From assembly GCA_964454265.1 (NCBI GenBank), contig CAYVXD010000027.1:1-36821 (forward strand): a stretch of 36,821 nucleotides of DNA, in the 5' to 3' direction. The notes beneath the pieces are model-generated. The model was not told the origin of the DNA. It saw only the letters and a program-made list of their open reading frames with translations, and did no database searches. A program made the translations under genes and the position numbers. This document shows positions 23,083 through 31,786 of this stretch, in pieces. Position 1 is the stretch's first letter. The number at the start of each line of letters is the position of its first letter. This stretch comes from JAUWMI01 sp964454265 (GTDB lineage: Bacteria; Sumerlaeota; Sumerlaeia; MWCT01; JAUWMI01).

Positions 23083-25455
23083 ATGTTCATCCTGAAAAAG
23101 CATCATTCTCATTTCCATTCGGTCACCCGTATTGTGGTGCTGTGTTGTATTATACTGAGTGTTGGCAATAATGTTTTTTCTGAAATTCCTTTGCCAACGC
23201 CGATTCCGAACAATCCGGAGTATCTTGTCCGTTTCATTTATCTCATCCCTACAGATCGGTTGCTGGACTATACTAATTATCCGAACTGCCCAGAGTACTT
23301 TGCTAAGGTCGACGACGCAACAGCACGAATTCGAACGGCACTCGAGACAATCAACGACTTCACCGACTGGCAAATTAACGACATATTCACTATTCCGTAT
23401 CCGCCAGGCTGTCGGATGAATTTTGAGCGAGAAAACAACGGTACGGGACCGATCAGGATCCTTATCGTGCACGGTACCAGGGTGACCGAGGGTTCGGCGG
23501 GCTACTGGGGTGACGCAGCAGGACTTAATGGAGCAGTCCTGTACGGCCGTGCGGTTGAAGACGTCCTTTCATACAGCAATCTGCCGGAAAAGACCCGGAC
23601 CACATGTTATCTTCTTGTTCCCGACGTTGCGGTATGGGACAATTCCCTTCCGGGTTTTCGTGGGTATACAGGGCTTGGTCAATCAGTATATTCGAATTCA
23701 AACGGATGGGGGGGCGTGTCGATGATTACGGCCGGTATACTGGCTTTCTTCCCCCCGGACACCGGAGACCCTGTTAGCCGAAAACTTGCCCTGGAAAATT
23801 CGCTCAGTTCTACCACCCAACAGATTGTGGTTCCAAATCCATACTCGGGAACACCCGAAACGTGGAGTTTTGTCGGACTTCCATCGGATACACTTGGCAA
23901 AGGTACGAGCACTTACCATGGCGTGCTTGCTCATGAAATGCAGCATATGTTTGGTGTCGGACACGGAGGGCTGAACCAGCTCCCCGCCAACAGTGATCTT
24001 ATGGGCGGTGGCTGTTACCTTTTCGGGCACACAGTAAGTGAGATGTACGGTTTTAGTGATCATGCGTATCCCTATGACCCGCCCGGAACCCTGGTGCACC
24101 TTAACATCCCTGCGTTGGGTGAAATCTACTCGCATTATCTTGCGCACAGTCCCTATTATTGCTCTTCCACAAATACGGATAAAACCGATCCTTTCTGTAC
24201 GTTCGGATACCCTCCCTATGGATACGTCTGGCCAGAGTCGCCGCCTGACCTTCTGTCAATGCGCGCCATAGAGGAACCTGCTGGAAGCGGACTGGATGCG
24301 GCTTATTTGTTCACGGGTATTGACCTGTGGGATGGGCTGGTCTTTCCCTATACCGGAAGGACAGAACCGTGTCGGATTGTGTTTTCCCGGGCTCCCTGTT
24401 ATTCGTCCTATTTTAATACAGCGATGCAGCCCGGTCCGAACTTTTTCAACGCTATGGTCACCGACCTTGCCGGTAACACGTATCATGACTCCCTCGGTAC
24501 ATTTAAAATGAAGAAGGATTCCTATGTGAACAACAACACGGTATTTGTGCGACCGCATGATGCGCCACGCGATCTTTTTGCGGAGCTGGGCAGTTATAAT
24601 CACGCCTATGATTCCATCCAGAACGCGATCAACGCGTTACATCCTGCAGGGTCTGGTACTGTGTTTGTCATGAACGGTACCTATCCCATTTCTACCTCCA
24701 TTCTCCCGAAACCCAACATCAACCTGGTGGGTGAGAGTGTGGGAAACGTCATACTGGATGGGCAGGGCAACAGTGCTCTCAATATCATGATGGTAAATGA
24801 CGCAACCAACGCAAATTTCAGCAATACTCAGTTCCAGATGACGTGCATTTCTAACCTCACGTTTGCAAATGCACGTGCGGGGATTTACAAAACCGGTACT
24901 TTCAATACGTACAATTTCGCCATCACCAATTGTCTGTTCTACAACCTTAGCTACAAAGCTCTGCACCTGGCAAACCTGGACCTGAACGTTCGCATCATGC
25001 AGAACAGTGTGATTGACTGTCAATCCGGCATCTATCTCGCTAACTACCCCAATCGTGCCGATGCACAGAGCATTGTGGACAACCCTGATTACCGGTTCGA
25101 GTTGAGGAACAACATGGTGGTGAACAGAAGCGGAACTGGCACCACCGGAATTGAGATATCCAACATACAAGGATTGCGGATAAAAGGTCGATCAGGCTGG
25201 AACAACAGCCATGGAGATCTCACGAATTTCAATGGTACGGACAATTATACCACTCTGCGGTTTCCTGGGGAAACATCTCAACCTGTTTCATTCATGCTCA
25301 CTCATCCCTTTGACTTCAGCTTGCAGCCAGGTTCACGTGGCGCCGGAGAGGGTGACCCCTTGACTGGTAATACGGACGGCAGCCGGCGGGATATCGGCGC
25401 GTTTATCAATACATCTGGCCCCACAGCTGCCTCCTGTTGGATTATGTATTACTGA
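23083..25455 (+). CDS. Secreted metzincin-like metalloprotease with C-terminal beta-helix
   Basis: 790 residues. The ATG at 23083 is preferred over 23059 because GAGGAGG lies 5 nt before it. A signal peptide covers about residues 1-33. The zinc motif HEMQHMFGVGH (284-294) has the HExxHxxGxxH pattern of metzincins, and NSDLMGGG (303-310) could supply the Met-turn. The first ~280 residues do not resemble a family I can name. The last ~270 residues show right-handed parallel beta-helix features: many Asn/Gly turns, NVILDGQGNSALNI, and a closing GNTDGSRRDIGAF often seen at the end of such domains. It is probably exported and may cut proteins on or outside the cell, with the helix binding polysaccharide or protein. 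Substrate unknown. Confidence 0.75.
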   Translation: MFILKKHHSHFHSVTRIVVLCCIILSVGNNVFSEIPLPTPIPNNPEYLVRFIYLIPTDRLLDYTNYPNCPEYFAKVDDATARIRTALETINDFTDWQINDIFTIPYPPGCRMNFERENNGTGPIRILIVHGTRVTEGSAGYWGDAAGLNGAVLYGRAVEDVLSYSNLPEKTRTTCYLLVPDVAVWDNSLPGFRGYTGLGQSVYSNSNGWGGVSMITAGILAFFPPDTGDPVSRKLALENSLSSTTQQIVVPNPYSGTPETWSFVGLPSDTLGKGTSTYHGVLAHEMQHMFGVGHGGLNQLPANSDLMGGGCYLFGHTVSEMYGFSDHAYPYDPPGTLVHLNIPALGEIYSHYLAHSPYYCSSTNTDKTDPFCTFGYPPYGYVWPESPPDLLSMRAIEEPAGSGLDAAYLFTGIDLWDGLVFPYTGRTEPCRIVFSRAPCYSSYFNTAMQPGPNFFNAMVTDLAGNTYHDSLGTFKMKKDSYVNNNTVFVRPHDAPRDLFAELGSYNHAYDSIQNAINALHPAGSGTVFVMNGTYPISTSILPKPNINLVGESVGNVILDGQGNSALNIMMVNDATNANFSNTQFQMTCISNLTFANARAGIYKTGTFNTYNFAITNCLFYNLSYKALHLANLDLNVRIMQNSVIDCQSGIYLANYPNRADAQSIVDNPDYRFELRNNMVVNRSGTGTTGIEISNIQGLRIKGRSGWNNSHGDLTNFNGTDNYTTLRFPGETSQPVSFMLTHPFDFSLQPGSRGAGEGDPLTGNTDGSRRDIGAFINTSGPTAASCWIMYY

Positions 25456-25848
25456 TCAACTGTGTAGGGTTGCTGATGATCAGACATGAACGATTCGTCA
25501 AGGAGTTGAATTTGCTATCCAACGCTGAAAATACTGGGGCTTCCTTATGTATCAGAGATTATTCTGGTAGTACGCCATCACACTTGAAATGGTGCATTAC
25601 TGAGGCTATAGCAGAGTCAATTGTTGATATGACATAGCGCCGCCGTCCCGGTCCGCCGTGGCGGATCATGAAGGCGTCTCGCCTTCACATGGGACGGGCA
25701 GGATGCCCTCCCGACTGCCCGCCAGAGGCGGGCGCTACCCATCAAAACAGCCTTGATCGGGTACTAGTCAATCTTATAAAAAGTCTTCTTTATTATGCGC
25801 TTAAGGTTAACGGCAGTGGAGGAATAAAGAAATGGAGAAAAGAAGTCT
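25456..25848. other. 393-bp intergenic region between convergent genes, with folded element
   Basis: No gene seen; short open frames here lack recognisable sequence. It separates the plus-strand protease and the minus-strand lpxI. The middle (25643-25733) holds a compact set of nested and adjacent palindromes, listed separately, that could stop transcription from both sides. Confidence 0.6.
25643..25733. repeat. Multi-stem palindromic element between convergent genes
   Basis: An outer stem CCGTCCC (25643-25649) / GGGACGG (25691-25697) encloses two hairpins: TCCGCC-GT-GGCGGA (25652-25665) and TGAAGGCG-TCT-CGCCTTCA (25669-25687). Together they form a three-way junction. A third hairpin, GCCCGCC-AGA-GGCGGGC (25717-25733), follows. 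An alternative fold GGGCA-GGA-TGCCC (25696-25708) resembles the hairpin at 21116. The element looks the same on both strands at the level of pairing. Confidence 0.7.
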
Positions 25849-26694
25849 TTATTGTGAGAGATGAGAATTTGCGGGAGGAGATTCGATCGCCACAATGGCA
25901 ATATTGGAACGCCTGGCAAGCGCGAGCGACTCATCACGGTCAAAAAAGAGCGTTTCCCCTGCGCTGATCGCTAACGCAGAGGCCCCAGCTTTCTCCATAT
26001 ATTCAATGGTGCGCAGCCCAACAATCGGAACATCAAATCGAAAGTCCTGCTGCGGCTTGCTCACCTTAATCACCACTGTCCCAGGTCCGCCTAATTGCCC
26101 ACCTCGTTCTATGGCCTTGTCCGTCCCTTCGATCCCCTCCACAGCCACCACGATCTGATTCTTCACAACGATTGTCTGACCGATGTCCAGGCGGGCAACG
26201 TCGCGAGCAATGGGAAAGCCAAACCGGACGTCCTTCTCCTCCTCCGGCGTTAGCTGGCGCTCGGGGGTCAATAAGCCAGCTGCAGGCATGTATGGTTTAA
26301 GGAACAGCGAGGAATCGAGAACCTGTATCTTTTCGCGCTCCAGCTCGGCCGTGATAACACCAAGAATTGAATTCGCCTTCTTATCCTGCAGTGCCATAAG
26401 AATGCGTTTGCTCCGCTCATCAAACTGAATATTCTGGAACAGGGCAGCGTGCGGCACCCTGCCAGCCATAACTGCATGGCTTAGCTGATGCTCATGAAAC
26501 AGCCCAACCATGGTATCAAATTGTCCGAGTTCCAGCCAGAACGTCTTCTCCGCATACTGCTCAAGGGCTGGCGGCGTTACCCCTTTGATTGCAAAAGCCA
26601 CAATAGGGATTTTCTGGCTACGCGCTGCCTTAGCTACTAAAAATGGGAATTGGCCTTCCCCGGCAATAAGACCCAGCGTATGAATCTCCATCAT
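25849..26694 (-). CDS. lpxI: UDP-2,3-diacylglucosamine pyrophosphatase LpxI
   Basis: 281 residues. The N-terminus LGLIAGEGQFPFLVAKAA and the middle AVMAGRV are typical of LpxI (formerly DUF1009). The C-terminal domain has EGTDKAIERGGQLGGPGTVV, KPQQDFRFDVPIVGLRT and LAISAGETLFFDRD. It hydrolyses UDP-2,3-diacylglucosamine to lipid X in lipid A synthesis and replaces LpxH in many non-gammaproteobacterial lineages. Two adjacent ATG codons (26694 and 26691) follow CGGAGG very closely; the second has slightly better spacing. It is the last gene of the bamA-skp-lpxC/fabZ-lpxI cluster, 101 bp after the fusion gene. Confidence 0.94.
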   Translation of the reverse strand: MMEIHTLGLIAGEGQFPFLVAKAARSQKIPIVAFAIKGVTPPALEQYAEKTFWLELGQFDTMVGLFHEHQLSHAVMAGRVPHAALFQNIQFDERSKRILMALQDKKANSILGVITAELEREKIQVLDSSLFLKPYMPAAGLLTPERQLTPEEEKDVRFGFPIARDVARLDIGQTIVVKNQIVVAVEGIEGTDKAIERGGQLGGPGTVVIKVSKPQQDFRFDVPIVGLRTIEYMEKAGASALAISAGETLFFDRDESLALARRSNIAIVAIESPPANSHLSQ

Positions 26695-26795
26695 CCTCCG
26701 TCGCTCCGCAGCTATGATTGCTCAGCGTTAAGGGCACGCAGCAGCGCAGCCCTACAGGAAAATCTCCCTTGTAAACCTATTGCCAACATGCCCAT

Positions 26796-28097
26796 CTACT
26801 TCCCAATGGCAAACGTTATCTCTGCCTGCGCCACGAGCGTCTCGCCTACAAACGCCTTTGCAGCCACCTTCCCCGCCGATTTCCGCTCACTCAAGATTTC
26901 AATCTCAATACGCAGCTGGTCGCCGGGTTCTACCGGTTTCCGAAACTTCGCTTTGTCCACACCCATCAGGTATGCGAGCTTCCCGCGATTCTCCGGCGTG
27001 CCTAACACCACGACAGCACCGACCTGCGCCATTGCCTCGATTATGAGCACGCCTGGCATAATGGGACGTTGAGGAAAATGGCCTTGGAAAAAAGGCTCAT
27101 TAATCGTCACATTCTTAATGCCGACAATGCGCTTGCCTTCCTCCAGCTCAACAATCCGGTCAACCATCAGAAATGGAAACCGATGCGGGAGCCACTCGAG
27201 AATCTTGGTGATGTCAAACACCGGCGGGCGATTCGTAGTATTCATAATCCTGGTGGCATCCTTTCGTAAAAATCTCACAAAATTGATATTAGCGGCATGG
27301 CCACTTTTCGATGCAAGAATATGTCCTTTAATTGGACACCCTAACAGGTACAGGTCGCCGAGAATATCCAGTACTTTATGGCGCACAATCTCATCATCGA
27401 AGCGCAGCCGTTCATTAAGAATCGTCGTTTCTCCGATAACAACAGCAGACTTCAAACTCCCCCCGCGAATCAGGCCTTGCTGTTGGAGCTCTTCGACCTC
27501 ATGCAGAAAGCAGAAGGTACGTGCAGGGGCAATCTCGTGATGAAATGTGTCGCGCTCGATGACAAAATTAACCGCCTGACTACCGATGAGCGGATTCGCA
27601 AAATCAGCAAAGAACGAAATAATCAGCTGCTCGGAAGGCAGCGCCGTAATTTCAATGGCATTCTCTGTAAAAACAATTGGCTTGTCAATGACATAGTACC
27701 TTCGGGCAGCAGTTTGCTCAACAACACCAGCCTCGAGCAGCGTTTCGACAAACGGCAGGGCACTGCCATCAGCAAAAGGCGGCTCGTTGCTATTCACTTC
27801 TACCATAATGTTATCAATACCCAATCCGAGAAATGTCGCCAGCAGATGCTCCACCGTATGAATACGCACGCCTCGCGCATTGCCAATTGTGGTACGCCGA
27901 TAAATATCGGTCGGGATGACGTGCGCAATCGTGGCGGGAATCTCGGGACACTCTGGCAGATCCGTACGTTTGAACCGCACCCCGGTGTTCTCAGGAGCAG
28001 GACAGAAAGTTACAATGCTCTCTGCGCCTGTATGAAGACCCTTTCCCCGAAAACTCACAGGCCGTGCAATAGTCCGTTGATGTACTTCGTCTGTCAT
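26796..28097 (-). CDS. lpxC/fabZ: Bifunctional LpxC deacetylase / FabZ dehydratase fusion
   Basis: 433 residues, two full enzymes in one chain. LpxC occupies ~1-285: zinc ligands H84 (TVEHLLA), H240 and D244 (RHKVLDILGD), with general base region H267 (KSGHAANINFV). FabZ occupies ~295-433: the catalytic His H340 in GHFPQRPIMPG and E354 in IIEAMAQ, preceded by LPHRFPFLMVDR. LpxC performs the committed deacetylation of lipid A synthesis. FabZ dehydrates beta-hydroxyacyl-ACP for fatty acid synthesis and draws on the same hydroxyacyl-ACP pool used to build lipid A. Such fusions are known, notably in Bacteroidetes and some other phyla. No frameshift or internal start is visible at the junction. 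Confidence 0.96.
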   Translation of the reverse strand: MTDEVHQRTIARPVSFRGKGLHTGAESIVTFCPAPENTGVRFKRTDLPECPEIPATIAHVIPTDIYRRTTIGNARGVRIHTVEHLLATFLGLGIDNIMVEVNSNEPPFADGSALPFVETLLEAGVVEQTAARRYYVIDKPIVFTENAIEITALPSEQLIISFFADFANPLIGSQAVNFVIERDTFHHEIAPARTFCFLHEVEELQQQGLIRGGSLKSAVVIGETTILNERLRFDDEIVRHKVLDILGDLYLLGCPIKGHILASKSGHAANINFVRFLRKDATRIMNTTNRPPVFDITKILEWLPHRFPFLMVDRIVELEEGKRIVGIKNVTINEPFFQGHFPQRPIMPGVLIIEAMAQVGAVVVLGTPENRGKLAYLMGVDKAKFRKPVEPGDQLRIEIEILSERKSAGKVAAKAFVGETLVAQAEITFAIGK

Positions 28098-28200
28098 CGT
28101 TGTGCGAAAGCTCCCTGAATCGTTCCCGACCGGTAACTACTACGGCTCATATACGAAAAAGTCTTCGCCCTGCCAGGCTGACCAGCAGTGCAGCGACTCG

Positions 28201-28770
28201 CTATTTTTTATTCTCCTTCATTTCTCGTTCGACAGATGGAGACGTAGGCATATCAGCCGCTTTCGTATCCAGCCGCAGGATTACCTTGGGTGTCAGGTCG
28301 TGGGCTGGGTTTCCATAGAGCACGGCATCGCTTCGAACTACCAGATCATAGCCTTCCGCCTTACCAACATTCTCTATGGCCTTCATAATTCTGTCGAATG
28401 TTGGCTCGATGAACTCTTTTTCCGACTTTCGCAGCGCCTTGCCAAGCTGGTATTCCAGATCGTCAATTTGCGATGCAAGCACCTGAAGTGCTTTTTTGCG
28501 CTGTTCGACTTGCTCGGCCGTCAAAATCGTCTTCTGCAGCTCAAGTGCCGCCTCGAGGCGTTTATGCTCCTCTCGCTTCTGTTCAATGACCTCCTGCTGG
28601 CTGCGCAATTCCTGCTCCAGGCGGTCTGCGGTCTGTCGAATTGTCCGCGACAGCTCAGCTACACGATCGAGATCAACATAGCCGACTTTGAACTGACTTT
28701 CTCCCGCCACAACAATTGCGGCACAGGTCCATGCAATAAAGCACACAACCGAGAATTTTGCTCGTATCAT
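28201..28770 (-). CDS. skp: Skp/OmpH family periplasmic chaperone
   Basis: 189 residues from the chosen start. A signal peptide (MIRAKFSVVCFIAWTCAAIV and onward, cleavage after VAG) is followed by FKVGYVDLDRV, the usual OmpH beginning. A long charged helical region rich in Glu, Gln, Lys and Arg (~45-120) makes the coiled-coil arms. A short C-terminal core with YDLVVRSDAVLYGNPAHDLT closes the protein. Skp trimers carry unfolded outer-membrane proteins to BamA. The start at 28770 has GGGAG 5 nt upstream; a longer frame from 28848 lacks support. The tail is charged and lysine-rich. Confidence 0.9.
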   Translation of the reverse strand: MIRAKFSVVCFIAWTCAAIVVAGESQFKVGYVDLDRVAELSRTIRQTADRLEQELRSQQEVIEQKREEHKRLEAALELQKTILTAEQVEQRKKALQVLASQIDDLEYQLGKALRKSEKEFIEPTFDRIMKAIENVGKAEGYDLVVRSDAVLYGNPAHDLTPKVILRLDTKAADMPTSPSVEREMKENKK

Positions 28771-28821
28771 TGCTCTCCCAATCCGAGATCTCCTGGTATG
28801 ATGAAAAAACGCAAGTAATCC

Positions 28822-28847
28822 TGGGGGATCAAAACTTTGAACCCCCA
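28822..28847 (-). promoter_or_regulatory. Intercistronic stem-loop between bamA and skp
   Basis: TGGGGG / CCCCCA forms the outer stem, and TCAAA / TTTGA continues it past an A-A mismatch, with a 2-nt centre. It sits 13 bp after the bamA stop and about 50 bp before the skp start. No T-run follows on the minus strand. It may limit read-through or protect the bamA 3' end. Confidence 0.5.
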
Positions 28848-28860
28848 CAAGCCGAGCATG

Positions 28861-31143
28861 TTAAAATGTTGATCCAATCTTGAAATGAACCAGCCGCGTG
28901 TCATCATCCTCATCCTTGAGGATGGCTTTAGCAAAATCCAGGCTGAGACGCAAGACAGGAAATTCCAGGCGAATGCCGAGTCCGGCACTCAGCCGCAAGG
29001 AATCGAGATCAAAAGCGTGGTGCGACAATGTTCCAGCATCAACAAACACCACGCCCTTGAGGGCCTTGTAAATTGGATAGCGCAGTTCGTTCTGCACCAG
29101 TATCTTTGTTGAACCGCCAATTGCCATGTCGTCCTCGCCCGGATCCTTTGGACCGGCCCCACGAAACCTAAAACCGCGCAGATCCTCTGTGCCCCCAAGA
29201 AAAAACCGCTCCGTGATCCCTACCTTCTCCGCATCGTACGGCAGCATCGCTGCTTCAAGATTCAAAGCGTACACCACATCTCCGTAGCCTTTCCAGTACC
29301 ACGCATATGACCCCATAATCTTAGCCACAAGCCCATCCGCGTAGCCTACCTCGATACCCGCGGTGCGACGATAGCCCTTGCTCGGCCAGAAGATATCATC
29401 GCGATGGTCGTCAACCAGTCGAAACCTAACGGTGCCCAGGGGGTAGCTGTCAAGCTCTTCCACCACGTCATCATCAATGTGATGAAACCGGGCATACCCA
29501 CCGCGCAGGCGTAAATACGCTCGCAAATACTCATTCAGCGGCCGACCCAATTCCACAGATGAACCGTAGAGATCCTCCTCATACTCACCACGATCGTGGG
29601 CGTCTTTAAAAGCATCAATTCGAAACGAGGTGGTGGTATTGCGGAAATAGCGATCCAGATACCCTGTGTAAAACGATGAGGCACGCGTGCCCAGCAGTAT
29701 AGATAGCCGAAAATCCCGCGCATCACCAAACAGATTGCGCTCAACGTAGCTCCCCCTGATAAACGCCCCGGTCACATCGCCATAGCCTACGTCAAAGAGC
29801 AAACTTCCTGTAGGCCCCTCCTTAATACTGACAACCACGTCGCGGACGGTCGGTGAGTCAGTCGGCTCACGCTGGATCGTGACATCATCTAAAATTCGTA
29901 AATTCCTCATCCGCTCCCGCGTGCGAACTTCCTCAAATCGCCGATAAACTGCTGCGGGCTTTAAAAGAATCTCTCGCCGTATTGATTCGTCCGAGATAGG
30001 CGGCGCGATTTTGCCGTACAAGCGGTCAATAAAGCCCAACTCCTCGCCGAACTCAAATACCTGGCGCTCAAGCTTTACTTTGCCAACGTAAACTCGGTCG
30101 TGCTCAGTCAGGCTCAGTACGATACCCACAGTGCCTTGCGCTACGTTCTTTTCAATATCATATGTCACTTCGAGATCAATATAGCCTTCATCGGCGTATA
30201 GATAGTACACCTTCTCAAGGGCTTTGCCGAACTTCACAAGGTCAAGAAACCGGCCCTGAAGTCTGCGAAACACATGTGTGATTTCGGCGGGCGTGAAGAT
30301 CGTTGCGTTCTTGACGGCAATTTGGCCAACCCGATACCGCGTCCCCTCGTTAATCTTAACTATCGGGCAGATCCAGCTCTTTTTCTCATTGTAAATCGGC
30401 TCGTCTCCAATCACCTGTACATCCAGAAAGCCATTTGACCTGTAAAGCATCCGGATGCTCTCCAGGTCATCCTGGAACGTTTCATAGTCGAAGTAGTTCT
30501 TGAAAAATGCCCACGAGCCGCGATTCATCATGCGCCATCGCAATCGCAACCCGGAGATCTTCTTATTGCCACGGAAAATAACGTCCTTGATGAGAATTTT
30601 TGTCCCCTCATCAATAATCACGCGAACGTCCAGCTTCCCGTCGCTGCGCTCTGCCGTTTCCACCCAAACCCGAATCTGATAGAAACCGGCACTGCGATAC
30701 ATCTCCTCCACAGATTGCTGAATCTCGCCGACTGCCTGGGTCCGCCAGAGCCTCCCCTCTCTCAGTGGTATCACGGCGTGCACCCGTGCCGTCGAAATCT
30801 TCTTCGCTCCAACAATACTGATTTTGCCAACAATCGGGTTTTCCTTGACCGTAAAGATTACCTTTACCCCGTCCTCGTACGGCTCAGTGTACGCTGAAAA
30901 TGAGGCAGATTGAAAGTACCCAAGCCTGTTGATGGCTTTCACGTCTTCGCTGCGCTTGACCGGATCGTACACATCCCCTACGCGGGTCGCCAGCACCCCG
31001 ATCACTTCTCCCCGCTCCACCGTCTCCAATCCTTGAATCTCAATAGCTCGCACAATCGGAGATAATTGCGATGCCGCCTTCGCCGGGACGCAGAAAAGAA
31101 AAAAGAGATAAACTGTACAAACCAACGCTTCACCGATTTTCAT
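28861..31143 (-). CDS. bamA: Outer membrane protein assembly factor BamA
   Basis: 760 residues. A signal peptide (MKIGEALVCTVYLFFLFCVP, cleavage near AKA) is followed by repeated POTRA domains: IVRAIEIQGLETVERGEV begins the first, VGKISIVGAKKISTARV the second, LIKDVIFRGNKKISGLRL the third, and two more up to ~residue 410. The rest is a 16-strand beta-barrel with YSVERNLFGDA-like strands (here YVERNLFGDARDFRL), the FFLGGTEDLRGFRFRGAGP loop that is diagnostic of the Omp85 family (VRGF/LRGF), and a C-terminal phenylalanine. It inserts beta-barrel proteins into the outer membrane. The start at 31143 is preferred because the signal peptide begins there; an upstream ATG at 31179 adds 12 residues. 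Confidence 0.96.
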   Translation of the reverse strand: MKIGEALVCTVYLFFLFCVPAKAASQLSPIVRAIEIQGLETVERGEVIGVLATRVGDVYDPVKRSEDVKAINRLGYFQSASFSAYTEPYEDGVKVIFTVKENPIVGKISIVGAKKISTARVHAVIPLREGRLWRTQAVGEIQQSVEEMYRSAGFYQIRVWVETAERSDGKLDVRVIIDEGTKILIKDVIFRGNKKISGLRLRWRMMNRGSWAFFKNYFDYETFQDDLESIRMLYRSNGFLDVQVIGDEPIYNEKKSWICPIVKINEGTRYRVGQIAVKNATIFTPAEITHVFRRLQGRFLDLVKFGKALEKVYYLYADEGYIDLEVTYDIEKNVAQGTVGIVLSLTEHDRVYVGKVKLERQVFEFGEELGFIDRLYGKIAPPISDESIRREILLKPAAVYRRFEEVRTRERMRNLRILDDVTIQREPTDSPTVRDVVVSIKEGPTGSLLFDVGYGDVTGAFIRGSYVERNLFGDARDFRLSILLGTRASSFYTGYLDRYFRNTTTSFRIDAFKDAHDRGEYEEDLYGSSVELGRPLNEYLRAYLRLRGGYARFHHIDDDVVEELDSYPLGTVRFRLVDDHRDDIFWPSKGYRRTAGIEVGYADGLVAKIMGSYAWYWKGYGDVVYALNLEAAMLPYDAEKVGITERFFLGGTEDLRGFRFRGAGPKDPGEDDMAIGGSTKILVQNELRYPIYKALKGVVFVDAGTLSHHAFDLDSLRLSAGLGIRLEFPVLRLSLDFAKAILKDEDDDTRLVHFKIGSTF

Positions 31144-31295
31144 CAACTGGAACCCTGCTCCTGGACGGCCTTTATCCAAACACCCTGGGCAAAATCACAG
31201 CATCCGCAACTTCTTATAGCCACCTGGAATACGAATAGCATACGGAATGTTTGTGCCTGCTTCGGAAGAGAAATCTCACGACCACATGAATCTTC

Positions 31296-31724
31296 TCAGC
31301 GATAGTGCTCGTGACACTCCTTGCATACCTTTTCGATCTCGGCTATTGCCGGTTGTATCTCAGACTTCTCCCCGCTCTTCAGCACAGCAAGAAAATCCGC
31401 GGCACGTGCACCTAGTGAGCTAGCATACTCTGCAAAATGATCGCCTTTGCGAAACTGCTCGCTTTTTAGCACCGCAGCCAGCTTGACCAGCCACTCGGCT
31501 GATGCGATCTGTACCGCCTCATCCGAACTGTTAAGATTTTTCATTGTCGAACCGATCTCACCCATAACATCCGATAATTTCTCGAATCTCAACGTCTCGG
31601 TCTCGGAAACTGGCAGAGGCGTCACTGAGACCTCTGGCTCTTGCCTTTCAGGCGTGCCGGGCTGAGAGCAAGCCAGGCATCCTAGCAGCGCACAAAATAT
31701 TCCCGCGTTAATCCAGCGTGCCAT
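31296..31724 (-). CDS. Cytochrome c'-like haem lipoprotein
   Basis: 142 residues. The N-terminal hydrophobic segment ends in a lipobox LLGC (C16), so the mature protein should be a lipid-anchored periplasmic or outer-membrane protein. A Pro/Glu/Thr-rich linker (20-45) leads to a helical domain of ~90 residues. The single haem motif CKECH (134-138) is at the very C-terminus, as in the four-helix cytochrome c'/c-556 fold. An axial Met may be the one in SDVMGEIGSTM near residues 53-60. Function could be electron transfer or gas-ligand binding. Ribosome binding site GGGAGG is 7 nt upstream. It stands alone and faces away from lipB. Confidence 0.8.
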   Translation of the reverse strand: MARWINAGIFCALLGCLACSQPGTPERQEPEVSVTPLPVSETETLRFEKLSDVMGEIGSTMKNLNSSDEAVQIASAEWLVKLAAVLKSEQFRKGDHFAEYASSLGARAADFLAVLKSGEKSEIQPAIAEIEKVCKECHEHYR

Positions 31725-31786
31725 CCTCTAACCTCCCTCTGTCTATGCTGAGCTGGTTTCCCAGCCAAACATGAACAAATCTGACG

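Noticed and set aside
27378..28118. 246-codon plus-strand frame opposite lpxC
   Set aside because: It is antisense to the catalytic core of LpxC, whose zinc ligands and conserved motifs are all on the minus strand.
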